Positions 26,259-35,306 of a DNA stretch of 64,000 nt are shown here, piece by piece. The position numbers and the translations under genes are program-made. The notes below the pieces were generated by a model. That model did not search any database. It was not told the origin of the DNA and saw only the letters and a list, made by a program, of their open reading frames with translations. Source of the DNA: Mesorhizobium sp. (lineage in GTDB: Bacteria > Pseudomonadota > Alphaproteobacteria > Rhizobiales > Rhizobiaceae); contig NZ_JAMLIG010000001.1 of NCBI RefSeq assembly GCF_023954305.1, positions 2,604,001-2,668,000 of the forward strand. Direction: 5' to 3'. How positions within the stretch are numbered: the stretch's first letter is position 1; each line of letters begins with the position of its first letter.

Positions 26259-27032
26259 TCATGGTAGAATTGCCGATATTCCATCCCACACCAGCTTGGC
26301 GGCGATAAGGGCCATGACGCCGTAGGTGAACGAGTAGAACACTTCCGTCCGCATGCGCCGCACGACCCACGCTCCGGCCAGCGTGGCCAGCGGCGCCAGC
26401 GGCATCAGGATCAGGGAGGTAACAAGGTTGGTCTTGTCGAACTGGCCGAGCGCGAAATAGGGCACGAGCTTCACGACATTCATCAAGGCGAAGAAATAGA
26501 CGCCGGTGCTGGTGAAGACCCGCGGGTCGAGTTTCAGGGGAAGCGTGTAGACCTGGAACGGCGGTCCGCCGGCGTGCGCCACGAAACTCGTATAGCCCGA
26601 AACGAGCCCCCAGAAGGCGCCTTTCGCGGCGTTCGGTTCCTGGCTGATATGGCCGGTACGCCGGACCAGCGTATAGAGCCAGCGTCCGACGAATACGATC
26701 GCAATGAGGCCGAGCATGAGGCGGACGATCGCCGGGGAGACGATCGCCGCGGTTAGCCAGCCGAGCCCGATACCCACCAGGGAGCCGGGGATCGTCTGGG
26801 CGAGAATTCTGCGGTCGTAATTGCCCCGCCACGTCCACAGCGACACGACATCCATCAGGAGGAGGATCGGCAGCAGGATGGCGGCCGCTTGTACGGGCGA
26901 CGTGGCGAGCGCCATCAGCGGCACCCCGATGAACCCCGCCGCGCCGCCGAGCCCGCCCTTGGACAGGCCAACCAGCAGGACAGCGGGAATGGCACCCGCG
27001 TAGAAGGTGGGATCCGAGATCAGGGGAATCAT
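26259..27032 (-). CDS. second TauE/SafE-family permease
   Basis: A 257-residue TSUP-family membrane protein. The ATG at 27032 is chosen because the conserved first helix (AGAIPAVLLVGLSKGGLGGA) follows directly; the open frame further upstream is charged and lacks helices. The second conserved half appears as GLVSGYTSFVAHAGGPPFQV. Substrate is unknown (sulfite or an organic sulfonate are family examples). It is unrelated in detail to the TSUP gene at 22211. Divergent from thiE. Confidence 0.86.
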   Translation of the reverse strand: MIPLISDPTFYAGAIPAVLLVGLSKGGLGGAAGFIGVPLMALATSPVQAAAILLPILLLMDVVSLWTWRGNYDRRILAQTIPGSLVGIGLGWLTAAIVSPAIVRLMLGLIAIVFVGRWLYTLVRRTGHISQEPNAAKGAFWGLVSGYTSFVAHAGGPPFQVYTLPLKLDPRVFTSTGVYFFALMNVVKLVPYFALGQFDKTNLVTSLILMPLAPLATLAGAWVVRRMRTEVFYSFTYGVMALIAAKLVWDGISAILP

Positions 27033-27171
27033 CGTCCGGTCCGGGTGAGGCCATCCGCAATAGCCGGGCAGCACAGCTTTGGCGAGATGCGCTGTCCATC
27101 GCACGCACACTCGTCTATGCCAAAATCCAAACATGATCGCCGCCCATAGCGGGCGCACATCCGGAGCCCGC

Positions 27172-27825
27172 ATGACCGACGACCTGCCAAACCGCTGCCG
27201 CCTCGTGCTCATCGCCGACCCGAACAAGGGCGGCATGGAGGCCCAACGCGTCGTCGACGCGCTCTCGGGGGGCGACGTTGCCTCGCTGATCCTGGTGGGC
27301 GGGTCGGTGGAGGACGCTGCGTTCCAGGCCTATTGCGAGGCGATCGTGCCGTCGGCGCAGGCCAAGGGCGTGGCCGTGTTGATCTCGGGTGACAGCCGCA
27401 TTGTCGGCCGCGTCGGCGCCGACGGCATCCATCTCGAGACGGGCAAGGCCGAGATCGACGCCGCGGTGCGCAAGCATGACGGCCGGTTGATCGTCGGCGC
27501 GGGTGGGGCCAAGACGCGGCACGATGCGCTCGAGCTCGGCGAGGCACAGCCGGACTACATCTTCTTCGGCCGCTTTGGCTACGATCAGGATCCGGCGCCG
27601 CATCCGCGCAATCTCGATCTGGCGCAATGGTGGGCGGAGATCGTCAACGTGCCCTGTATCGCGCAGGGCGGGTCGGACATCGCCTCCGTCGAGGCCGTCG
27701 CCGCGACCGGGGCCGAATTCGTCGCGCTCTCCTCGGCGGTGTTCGGCGGCGCGCTATCTCCCGCCGATGCGGTGCGGAGCGCCAACGACCTGCTCGACCG
27801 GACTGCACCGAGGTTCGAGGAATGA
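27172..27825 (+). CDS. thiE: thiamine phosphate synthase family protein
   Basis: TIM-barrel protein of 217 residues resembling thiamine-phosphate pyrophosphorylase, which joins the pyrimidine and thiazole moieties of thiamine. The ATG at 27172 has GGAG 5 bases upstream. Visible elements are RCRLVLIADP near the start, DGIHLETGKAEID (ThiE DGVHLG loop, with E replacing the usual Gly), YIFFGRFGYDQDP and PCIAQGGSDIASVEAVAATGAEFVA. The phosphate-binding loops deviate from canonical ThiE, so this may be the second, TenI-like paralogue often found in rhizobia. The stop overlaps the next gene as ATGA. Confidence 0.75.
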   Translation: MTDDLPNRCRLVLIADPNKGGMEAQRVVDALSGGDVASLILVGGSVEDAAFQAYCEAIVPSAQAKGVAVLISGDSRIVGRVGADGIHLETGKAEIDAAVRKHDGRLIVGAGGAKTRHDALELGEAQPDYIFFGRFGYDQDPAPHPRNLDLAQWWAEIVNVPCIAQGGSDIASVEAVAATGAEFVALSSAVFGGALSPADAVRSANDLLDRTAPRFEE

Positions 27826-28922
27826 AGCCGAGCCATGTCGTCTCGCTGCTCGGCGCGATCCTCGCGATCGCACATCTTCCGGCCGTAGCAGCCGAAGAGC
27901 CGAAGCCTGCCGCGCAGGAACTGAGGCCGTCCGTCGATACCGGCAGCGGGGCCGCGAAGGCCGACACGCCTTCAGTGCCCCCTGTGACAGGGGCGCCCGC
28001 CGTCGATGTGGATCCGTCCGCCAAAGAAGGCACGTCAGCCGCGCCCGCGACGCCGTCGTTGCCGCCCGCCATCGATCCCAACCGATTCGGCGAGCGTCTT
28101 CCGGACGCTGTCTTCGGTGCCTACCAGCGGGGCGAGTACATCACCGCCTACAAGCTGGCGCTGCCGCGCGCCCAGGCCGGCAACCCGGCGGCGATGACCC
28201 TCATCGCGGAGATTTATGCCCGCGGGCTGGGCGTCCCGAAGAACGAGAAGGAAGCCGCCGCCTGGTATGCGAGGGCATCGGATGCCGGCGTTCCCGAAGC
28301 GCAGTTCCAATATGCGCTGCTGCTGATCGACGGGCGCCTGGTCAAGCGTGACGACAAGCGCGCTCGGGAGCTGATGCAGGCCGCGGCCGATGCCGGCAAC
28401 CGGCTGGCGCAGTTCAATCTGGCGCAGATGATCATCGACCGCGAGCCGGGGCCGTCCGGTCAGCTGAAGGCGGTCGAATATTACATGAAGGCCGCCGAGG
28501 CCGGGCTGGCGGATGCGCAATACGCCGTCGCCCAGGTCTATGCCAACGGCATGGGCGGCATCACCGTCGACCTTCCCGAGGCGCGGAAATGGCTGCTCCT
28601 GGCGGCCCGGCAGAACTTCGACACCGCCCAGGTCGACCTCGCGTCCTGGCTGGTCGAAGGCAAGGGCGGCCCACGCGACATGAAGGCCGGCTTCGGCTGG
28701 ATGCGTCGCGCGGCGCTGGGCGGCAACGTCGCCGCGCAGAACAGGTTGGCGAAGCTCTATGTCGGCGGGCTTGGCGTCGAGCCGGATGCGATCGAAGGCG
28801 CCGCCTGGTACATCCGGGCGCGCCGGGCAGGTCTCGTCGACTACTACATGGAAGACGTGATGAACGGCCTGACCGACGAGGAGACAAAGCAGGCGATCGA
28901 GCGCGCCAACCGGCTGCGGTAG
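27822..28922 (+). CDS. secreted Sel1/TPR-repeat protein
   Basis: A 366-residue protein with a signal peptide (to about residue 24, LPAVAAEE), a Pro/Ala-rich linker to about residue 85, then at least six SEL1-like repeats of the form AxxWYxxAAxxGxxxAQ (AAAWYARASDAGVPEAQFQY, VEYYMKAAEAGLADAQYAVA, RKWLLLAARQNFDTAQ). Such proteins usually act as scaffolds in envelope or signalling complexes. Start overlap with thiE suggests co-translation. It precedes efp, an arrangement I recall as common in Rhizobiales. Confidence 0.88.
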   Translation: MKPSHVVSLLGAILAIAHLPAVAAEEPKPAAQELRPSVDTGSGAAKADTPSVPPVTGAPAVDVDPSAKEGTSAAPATPSLPPAIDPNRFGERLPDAVFGAYQRGEYITAYKLALPRAQAGNPAAMTLIAEIYARGLGVPKNEKEAAAWYARASDAGVPEAQFQYALLLIDGRLVKRDDKRARELMQAAADAGNRLAQFNLAQMIIDREPGPSGQLKAVEYYMKAAEAGLADAQYAVAQVYANGMGGITVDLPEARKWLLLAARQNFDTAQVDLASWLVEGKGGPRDMKAGFGWMRRAALGGNVAAQNRLAKLYVGGLGVEPDAIEGAAWYIRARRAGLVDYYMEDVMNGLTDEETKQAIERANRLR

Positions 28923-29022
28923 AGCGTCTGCGAACGGCCGGCTTGCCTGTTTGCCCGATTTGTGGTCTTGGGGCGCCGAAACCGGCGGCTCTCGCCCTTC
29001 CCGAACATTCCGGAACTGCTTC

Positions 29023-29589
29023 ATGGCCAAGATCAATGGCAACGAAATCCGTCCAGGCACCGTGATCGAGCACCAGGGCGGGCTGTGGGCCGCGGTGAAG
29101 ACCAACACCGTCAAGCCCGGCAAGGGCGGCGCCTATAACCAGGTCGAGCTCAAGAACCTGATCAACGGCACCAAGCTCAACGAACGCTTCCGCTCGGCCG
29201 AGACGGTCGAGCGGGTGCAGCTCGAGCTGAAGGACTTCTCCTTCCTCTACGAGCAGGGCGATGCGCTCGTGTTCATGGACACCGAATCCTACGAGCAACT
29301 CGAACTGGCGAAGGATTTCGTCGGCGACCGCGCCGCCTTCCTGCAGGACGGCATGATGGTCACGGTCCAGCTCTATGAGGACAAGCCGATCGGCGTCGCG
29401 CTGCCGGACCATGTGACGCTCACGGTTACCGAGGCCGATCCTGTCGTCCGGGGGCAGACGGCGGCGTCGTCCTACAAGCCGGCCGTTCTTGAAAACGGTA
29501 TCCGCGTGCTGGTGCCGCCGTTCATCGAGTCAGGCGAGCGAATCCTCGTTGACACCAACGAAATCAGTTACATGCGCAGGGCCGACTAG
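29023..29589 (+). CDS. efp: translation elongation factor P
   Basis: Relieves ribosome stalling at polyproline motifs, which matter here because TolA and several envelope proteins are Pro-rich. The 188 residues show the KOW-like N-domain (IRPGTVIEHQGGLWAAVK), the tip loop PGKGGA with Lys34 as the modification site, and the two OB domains with ERFRSAETVERVQLE and TASSYKPAVLENGIRV. No epmA/epmB gene is in the window. A 100-base gap separates it from the Sel1-repeat gene. Confidence 0.97.
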   Translation: MAKINGNEIRPGTVIEHQGGLWAAVKTNTVKPGKGGAYNQVELKNLINGTKLNERFRSAETVERVQLELKDFSFLYEQGDALVFMDTESYEQLELAKDFVGDRAAFLQDGMMVTVQLYEDKPIGVALPDHVTLTVTEADPVVRGQTAASSYKPAVLENGIRVLVPPFIESGERILVDTNEISYMRRAD

Positions 29590-29654
29590 AGTCGGTCGCG
29601 GTTCGTCGGTCGTCGGTCGCAAGATCGTTCGGCCGGCCACCGACGGAGTTCAAG

Positions 29655-30458
29655 ATGCCACGTTCAGCCATCATCAACGTCATGGTCCAGGCCGCCACCA
29701 AGGCCGGCCGTTCGCTCTCGCGCGACTTCGGCGAGGTGCAGAACCTGCAGGTCTCGCTGAAGGGGCCCGGCGATTTCGTCAGCCAGGCGGACAAGCGCGC
29801 CGAGGAGATCATCCACACGGAACTATCTCGTTCGCGGCCCGACTATTCGTTCCTGATGGAGGAGAGCGGCGCGATCACCGGTTCGGACAGCCAGCACCGC
29901 TTCATCGTCGATCCGCTCGACGGCACCACCAATTTCCTGCACGGCATCCCGATCTTCGCCGTGTCGATCGGTCTGGAGCGACAGGGCCAGATCGTCGCCG
30001 GGGTGATCTACAATCCGGCGATGGACGAGCTCTACACCGCCGAGCGCGGCGGCGGCGCCTTTCTCAACGACCGGCGATTGCGCGTCGGCGCGCGGCGCAA
30101 ACTGGCGGACTGCGTCATCGGCACAGGCGTTCCCCACCTTGGGCGCGGCCATCACGGCAATTTCCTGATCGAGATGCGCCACGTGATGGCCGAGGTCGCC
30201 GGCATTCGCCGCATGGGCGCGGCGGCGCTCGATCTCGCCTATGTCGCGGCGGGGCGGCTCGACGGCTTCTGGGAGACCGGGCTGTCGCCCTGGGATATGG
30301 CGGCCGGCATCCTGATGATCCGCGAGGCTGGCGGCTTCGTCTCCGACGCGGAGGGCGGCACCGACATGCTCGAGCAAGGCTCGATCGTCGCCGGCAACGA
30401 GATCATCCAGAAGACACTGCTGCAGACGATCCGGAAGCCGCTGCCACGTGCGAACTGA
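29655..30458 (+). CDS. suhB: inositol monophosphatase family protein SuhB
   Basis: Mg-dependent phosphatase of the inositol monophosphatase family; SuhB proteins also act with Nus factors on rRNA transcription in enterobacteria. The 267 residues carry the metal sites FLMEESG (Glu near 73), IVDPLDGTTNFLHG (near 89-101) and LSPWDMAAGILMIREAGG (near 215). It is 65 bases after efp and is probably co-transcribed. Substrate cannot be told from sequence; the upstream iol operon is not linked to it. Confidence 0.93.
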   Translation: MPRSAIINVMVQAATKAGRSLSRDFGEVQNLQVSLKGPGDFVSQADKRAEEIIHTELSRSRPDYSFLMEESGAITGSDSQHRFIVDPLDGTTNFLHGIPIFAVSIGLERQGQIVAGVIYNPAMDELYTAERGGGAFLNDRRLRVGARRKLADCVIGTGVPHLGRGHHGNFLIEMRHVMAEVAGIRRMGAAALDLAYVAAGRLDGFWETGLSPWDMAAGILMIREAGGFVSDAEGGTDMLEQGSIVAGNEIIQKTLLQTIRKPLPRAN

Positions 30459-30528
30459 TCTGCTTCACATCGGCGCAGCCGCGATTCAGTGAAACCGTTT
30501 CGTCATGCCGGCATGCAATAATGTCTGC

Positions 30529-31203
30529 ATGAGCAAGGCTGCGCATCCGCATTTCGTCCACTTCCGGGTCCCTTCGAAGGCCGAGCTGATCGCCGACGGC
30601 GTCGTCCACGCGATCGGAATCCTGATCGCGATCGCGGTCGGCACGGCACTTCTGGCGTTCGCCGCCGGTCGGACCGGCACCGGCGAATACGTCTCGCTGG
30701 TCTTCTATCTGTCTTCGCTGCTGACCGTTCTCGGCGTGTCCTGCGCCTACAATTTGTGGCCGCACTCGCCGGTGAAATGGGTACTGCGGCGGGCCGACCA
30801 CGCGGCGATCTACCTGCTGATCGCCGGAACCTATACGCCGTTTCTGATCAGCGTTCCCGATCCGCTGGTTTCCGGCTCGATGATGGCGATCGTCTGGAGC
30901 GGTGCCGTCGTCGGCATGGCGGTCAAGCTCTTCCTGCCGGGGCGGTTCGATGGGTTGGCGATCGTCTTCTACCTTGCAATGGGTTGGAGCGGCGCGATCA
31001 TGGTGCGCTCGCTCGCCGATGTCCTGCCGACCTCGACGATGTGGCTGATCGCGGCCGGAGGCGCGGCCTATTCCTGCGGCGTGGTGTTCTTCGTGTGGCG
31101 CAACCTGCGCTTCCAGAGCGCGGTGTGGCACGCCTTCGTCGTCACCGGCGCGACGCTGCATCTGGTCGCCATGACGGATTTCATGGTCATCGCGCGCGTC
31201 TGA
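30529..31203 (+). CDS. hemolysin III / PAQR-family membrane protein
   Basis: A 224-residue protein with seven predicted helices of the HlyIII/YqfA type. Characteristic parts are ELIADGVVHAIGI with the first conserved His, RADHAAIYLLIAGTYTPF and the final VVTGATLHLVAM with paired conserved residues. PAQR-like bacterial proteins are thought to be metal-dependent membrane hydrolases or regulators; the name hemolysin is historical. The ATG at 30529 lacks a strong ribosome-binding site; an upstream ATG at 30505 is possible. Confidence 0.85.
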   Translation: MSKAAHPHFVHFRVPSKAELIADGVVHAIGILIAIAVGTALLAFAAGRTGTGEYVSLVFYLSSLLTVLGVSCAYNLWPHSPVKWVLRRADHAAIYLLIAGTYTPFLISVPDPLVSGSMMAIVWSGAVVGMAVKLFLPGRFDGLAIVFYLAMGWSGAIMVRSLADVLPTSTMWLIAAGGAAYSCGVVFFVWRNLRFQSAVWHAFVVTGATLHLVAMTDFMVIARV

Positions 31204-31317
31204 CCCGGGAAATCCCCTTCTCGCCGCCGGTCGACCGTCACGCGCCTTTCAATTTTGTCACAATTCCGGTTAGATTCGTGAACATGATGGGGTTCACGGA
31301 AACGCAGAGGCGCGGCG

Positions 31318-32331
31318 ATGGCATTGTTCAAATCTGCCGATATTGACGGATTGGGCAGTGCATACGATCCCCAGAAGCTCTCATCCCCGCAGGTCTTCCT
31401 CCTGTCGATGCTGGTCTTCCTGGCGATCGCCGGCTTCGTGGCGGCGATCCTCTACCGGCAGATCTCGTCGGCCTTCAGCACCAATCCCGGCCTGAACGGG
31501 CTGATTCTCGGCGTTCTCGCCGTCGGCATCCTGCTTGCCTTCATCCAGGTCGGCCGTCTGTTCCGCGAGGTGCGCTGGGTCAATTCGTTCCGGGCCGGCA
31601 GCGAAGCCACCGAACCGGTGCTGCTCGCGCCGATGAAGGCGCTGCTTGGCCGTTCCTCGGCGATGACGCTGTCGACCAACTCGATGCGGTCGATCCTCGA
31701 TTCCATCGCGACGCGGCTCGACGAGAGCCGCGACATCTCGCGCTACTTGATCGGCCTGCTGGTGTTCCTCGGTCTGCTCGGAACCTTCTGGGGCCTGCTC
31801 GGCACGATCAGCTCGATCGGCCAGACGATCCAGTCGCTCGATCCCGGTTCGGGCGACGCCAACGACGTGCTCAATTCGCTGAAGTCGGGGCTTTCGGCGC
31901 CGCTCGCGGGCATGGGCACCGCGTTTTCGTCGTCGCTGTTCGGTCTTGCCGGATCCCTCGTCCTTGGCTTTCTCGACCTGCAGGCCGGCCGCGCGCAGAC
32001 GCGCTTCTACACCGAACTCGAGAATTGGCTGTCCACGGTGACCGACGTGGGATCGGACTTTGCGTTCGATCCGGCCAAGGCCGGCTCCTCGGACGAGATC
32101 CGGGCGCTGTCGGAACGTCTCCGGACGATTCAGGAATCGGGCGGATCGAACCAGCGCGTCGCCACCGCGATGGCGAGCCTCGCCGAAGGCATCTCCGGAC
32201 TGGTCAAGAACATGCGCACCGAGCAGCAGATCATGCGCGACTGGGTCGAGGCCCAGTCCGACGAGCAGCGGCGGCTGCGCGAAACGCTGGAGCAGCTGTC
32301 GCGGGCGCTGAACAAGCAGAAGGTCGATTGA
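31318..32331 (+). CDS. MotA/TolQ/ExbB-family proton channel protein, non-flagellar
   Basis: The 337 residues include a membrane hairpin near residues 28-80 (VFLLSMLVFLAIAGFVAAIL, LILGVLAVGILLAFIQVG), then the conserved MotA/TolQ core (LIGLLVFLGLLGTFWGLLGT and PLAGMGTAFSSSLFGLAGSL, about 142-230) and a C-terminal cytoplasmic tail of about 100 residues ending in coiled coil. The paired gene downstream is an OmpA-type stator, with no flagellar genes near. The architecture resembles ZorA of Zorya defence but with a much shorter tail. A housekeeping envelope stator of Rhizobiales is more likely. Confidence 0.85.
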   Translation: MALFKSADIDGLGSAYDPQKLSSPQVFLLSMLVFLAIAGFVAAILYRQISSAFSTNPGLNGLILGVLAVGILLAFIQVGRLFREVRWVNSFRAGSEATEPVLLAPMKALLGRSSAMTLSTNSMRSILDSIATRLDESRDISRYLIGLLVFLGLLGTFWGLLGTISSIGQTIQSLDPGSGDANDVLNSLKSGLSAPLAGMGTAFSSSLFGLAGSLVLGFLDLQAGRAQTRFYTELENWLSTVTDVGSDFAFDPAKAGSSDEIRALSERLRTIQESGGSNQRVATAMASLAEGISGLVKNMRTEQQIMRDWVEAQSDEQRRLRETLEQLSRALNKQKVD

Positions 32332-32332
32332 C

Positions 32333-33364
32333 ATGGCCCTGGCGCGCGGCCGTCGCGAGCGGCGGACGATCGACTACTGGCCGGGCTTCGTCGATGCGCT
32401 GTCGACGCTGCTTTTGGCCATCATGTTCCTGCTGTCGGTGTTCGTGCTGGCGCAGTTCCTGCTCAGCCGCGAGATCACCGGCAAGGACGAGGTGCTCGAC
32501 CGGCTCAATTCGCAGATCAACGAACTGACCCAGCTCCTGGCGCTGGAACGATCCAACGTCCAGGACGCCGAGGATTCGTTGGAAGGCCTGCGCGCGTCGC
32601 TCGAGAACGCCGAGAGCGAGCGGGACCGCCTCAAGCAGCTCCTCGATCGCGGCGCCGGCGCGGATGCGGCTGCTGACCAGAAGATCGGCGAACTGTCCGG
32701 TCAACTCGATTCGGAAAAGCAGATCAGCCAGCGGGCGCTGTCGCAGGTCGAACTGCTCAACCAGCAGATCGCGGCCCTGCGCAAGCAGATCGGCGCGCTG
32801 GAAGCCGCGCTCGAGGTCTCCGAGCAGCGCGACCGGGAGTCCAATACAAAGATCGCCGATCTCGGACGGCGCCTCAATGTGGCGCTGGCCCAGCGCGTGC
32901 AGGAACTCAACCGCTACCGCTCCGACTTCTTCGGCCGGCTGCGCGAGATCCTGTCCGACCGCGAGAACATCCGCATCGTCGGCGACCGGTTCGTCTTTCA
33001 GTCCGAGGTGCTCTTCCCGTCGGGCTCGGACGTGATCAATCCCGCCGGGCAGACCGAGATGAAGAAGCTGGCGGAAGCCATCATCGAGCTGCAGCGCGAG
33101 ATTCCGCCCGAGATCAATTGGGTGCTGCGCGTCGACGGGCATACCGACAACATCCAGCTCTCCGGAACCGGCCGTTTCCGCGACAACTGGGAACTGTCGA
33201 GCGCGCGCGCGACCTCGGTCGTCAAATACCTGATCGCCAACGGAGTTCCGGCAAACCGGCTGGTCGCGGCCGGGTTCGGCGAATTCCAGCCGCTCGACGC
33301 AGCAGATACGCAGGAAGCCCGCGACCGCAACCGGCGCATCGAACTGAAGCTTACCGAGCGCTGA
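32333..33364 (+). CDS. MotB/OmpA-like peptidoglycan-binding stator protein
   Basis: A 343-residue partner of the upstream MotA-like protein, starting one base after its stop. It has one membrane helix (WPGFVDALSTLLLAIMFLLS, about 17-45) with an Asp at the proton-site position of MotB, an extended coiled coil (about 50-190) and a C-terminal OmpA domain (DGHTDNIQLSGTGRFRDNWE, AGFGEFQPLD, NRRIELKL). The long coiled coil between helix and OmpA domain is longer than in flagellar MotB. Likely an ion-driven envelope complex of unknown output. Confidence 0.87.
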   Translation: MALARGRRERRTIDYWPGFVDALSTLLLAIMFLLSVFVLAQFLLSREITGKDEVLDRLNSQINELTQLLALERSNVQDAEDSLEGLRASLENAESERDRLKQLLDRGAGADAAADQKIGELSGQLDSEKQISQRALSQVELLNQQIAALRKQIGALEAALEVSEQRDRESNTKIADLGRRLNVALAQRVQELNRYRSDFFGRLREILSDRENIRIVGDRFVFQSEVLFPSGSDVINPAGQTEMKKLAEAIIELQREIPPEINWVLRVDGHTDNIQLSGTGRFRDNWELSSARATSVVKYLIANGVPANRLVAAGFGEFQPLDAADTQEARDRNRRIELKLTER

Positions 33365-33376
33365 CGATCCGATTCG

Positions 33377-35089
33377 TCAGGTCCGCGTGGCGAGTTGGGT
33401 TCGGGTGAACCGCCAACGGACGAGACCGAATTCGGCCGGCGCGAAGGAAAGCACGAGCTGTCGTGTCCGGCGAGGGCCGGCGACACCTGCGAAGAACAGG
33501 GATTCCTCGACCGCCGGCAGCAGTTCGTCACAGGAGAAGACCCAGTAGTCGGATCCGTCCGCGCCGAGCACGAAGCGATCGGCCGGGTCGCGGTAGAGCT
33601 CCGTGTCGGGATGGATGTGGAAGCGGATCGTGACGGTGTCCTTGCCGGGGCGAACAGGCGCTCCGCCCTGCCGGAAGAAGCGGTCGACGCCGTCGAGAAC
33701 CGAGCCGCTGCGCGACAAGGTCAGCTCGCGCTCGTGAAAGATGCCGAAGCGCGGGACATAGCCGTCGTGGCTGGCGACGAAGCCCTGGGTGTCGGGCGTG
33801 TCGCGGCGTTCGCACGGAACCTTTCCTGGCCCGCCGTGGAGCGGCGTGCCGAGCAGGCGATGGACGTTCGGCGAGAAGCTGAACCGAGCCGACGAGGTGT
33901 CGTTGAGCGTGGCGGTCGAATGCGCGGCCGTGGCGCGGGCGAGCGGCCGGTACTCGTCGGGGCCGAAGAGATCGATGCCGGAATTGACGATATATTGCTG
34001 GCGCGCCGACGACATCTCGAACGACAGGCAGCCCGCATGCGCCATGTGGGAGACGTCGAAGGGCGGGGGCGGGCCGGTGTCGGCGATCACCGTCGTTCCG
34101 CCCATCGAGAGCCGTTCATAACCGGAGTAAGGCGCGTGCAGGAGCGGTGCACCTGCGGTGTCGTCGTGGCGAAGGATCGCCGCGAGCCGGTCCGCGATCG
34201 TCGGCCCCATGCCGTTGAAGCGGGCGAGGCCGCCGTCCGAATGGCGGAAGAACCGCAGGGCAGGGAGCATGCGGTCGATCGCCCCCATCAGGGCGGGCGG
34301 AGGGGCCTCGGCCTGGTTGGCATAGGTCTGGCGCAGCGGCAGGAGGTCGGCCAGGAGTTCCAGCAACACCATCGGGTTGCGCGAGACGTGCCCGCCGTCC
34401 GGCAGGATCTGCCGGTCGAGTTCCGTTGCAAGGTTGCGGGTCGCGCTGCGTATGACCGAGCCCGGAACCGGGAGGGACAGCGCCGCAAAAGTAAGCGCGA
34501 TGCGGGCTCGCAAGAGGTCCTCGCCGTCGCTCATGTCGCGCGCCGCGAACCGAAGATAGCGAACCTGCGCGGCAAGCGATCTGAGGTATGATCGATAAAA
34601 AGGAAACTCCGCCCCCTGCAGCACGACTGTCGAGTGCTGCAGCCAGGCGATGATACGCACGGCCGTGACGGCGGGGTTCCATGCGGGCTCGGCGATGCGG
34701 CCGCCGTGGATGGCGATCCAGTCGGCGACCAGCGCCCGCGCATTGGCGAATGCAAGTTCAGTGCCGGCCTCGCGCATGTGGCGAAGCCAGCGGAAACCGT
34801 GCAGCGCATGCTGCCATTCGGGCGAGGCCCCGGTCACCTGGAAGGGCGAGGCGCCGCCGGTTTCGATCAGCTGTCCGGCAAACGGATAGCGGCCGTGATA
34901 GATGTCGTCGGCGATCTGCGGATCGGACAGGCGCAGGTCGGGCGGCGCGACGAGAATGCGCTCGGGCGTCCGACCGGAAAAACGCCAGCGATAGGCCGGG
35001 CCGGCGGCCAGCCTGCGCCCGAAACGCCGCCAGTATGCGCGAGCCATGTAGGCCCATAGGGCCGGCCCATGTCCCCGTCCGAACTCCAA
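33377..35089 (-). CDS. heparinase II/III-family protein
   Basis: A 570-residue protein with an alpha/alpha-toroid N-terminal half (SPEWQHALHGFRWLRHMREA, WIAIHGG) and a beta-sandwich C-terminal half (SYGSGYERLSMG-type YSGYERLSMGGTTVIADTG, CLSFEMSSARQQYIVNSG). Family members are polysaccharide lyases; no signal peptide is apparent, so its substrate and site are unclear. In other rhizobia this gene usually follows rsmB; here rsmB is 9 kb away in the opposite orientation, which supports an inversion. Convergent with the OmpA-like gene. Confidence 0.88.
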   Translation of the reverse strand: MEFGRGHGPALWAYMARAYWRRFGRRLAAGPAYRWRFSGRTPERILVAPPDLRLSDPQIADDIYHGRYPFAGQLIETGGASPFQVTGASPEWQHALHGFRWLRHMREAGTELAFANARALVADWIAIHGGRIAEPAWNPAVTAVRIIAWLQHSTVVLQGAEFPFYRSYLRSLAAQVRYLRFAARDMSDGEDLLRARIALTFAALSLPVPGSVIRSATRNLATELDRQILPDGGHVSRNPMVLLELLADLLPLRQTYANQAEAPPPALMGAIDRMLPALRFFRHSDGGLARFNGMGPTIADRLAAILRHDDTAGAPLLHAPYSGYERLSMGGTTVIADTGPPPPFDVSHMAHAGCLSFEMSSARQQYIVNSGIDLFGPDEYRPLARATAAHSTATLNDTSSARFSFSPNVHRLLGTPLHGGPGKVPCERRDTPDTQGFVASHDGYVPRFGIFHERELTLSRSGSVLDGVDRFFRQGGAPVRPGKDTVTIRFHIHPDTELYRDPADRFVLGADGSDYWVFSCDELLPAVEESLFFAGVAGPRRTRQLVLSFAPAEFGLVRWRFTRTQLATRT

Positions 35090-35306
35090 GTAGAATCCTG
35101 CCTTCCTGCCGTCCCCCGGCGCGAAAATACCTGATTCAGGTTTTTACGCGATGTGCAAGGCGCAAAAAATCGATGGACAAGACCGGCAAGCGAGCATTGC
35201 ATCGATAGCCGCTACTGCCGCGGCGAGCGGGACTATGGTTGATGGTTCCTTAAGGATCGCGGCGATAGGCTTTCCAAATCCCTTCGTTCGCCGGTGCGAG
35301 TCTCGT

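Noticed and set aside
31318..33364. Complete Zorya defence system
   Set aside because: Only ZorAB-like proteins are present. The flanks are suhB, hemolysin III and heparinase-like genes, not ZorC/D/E.
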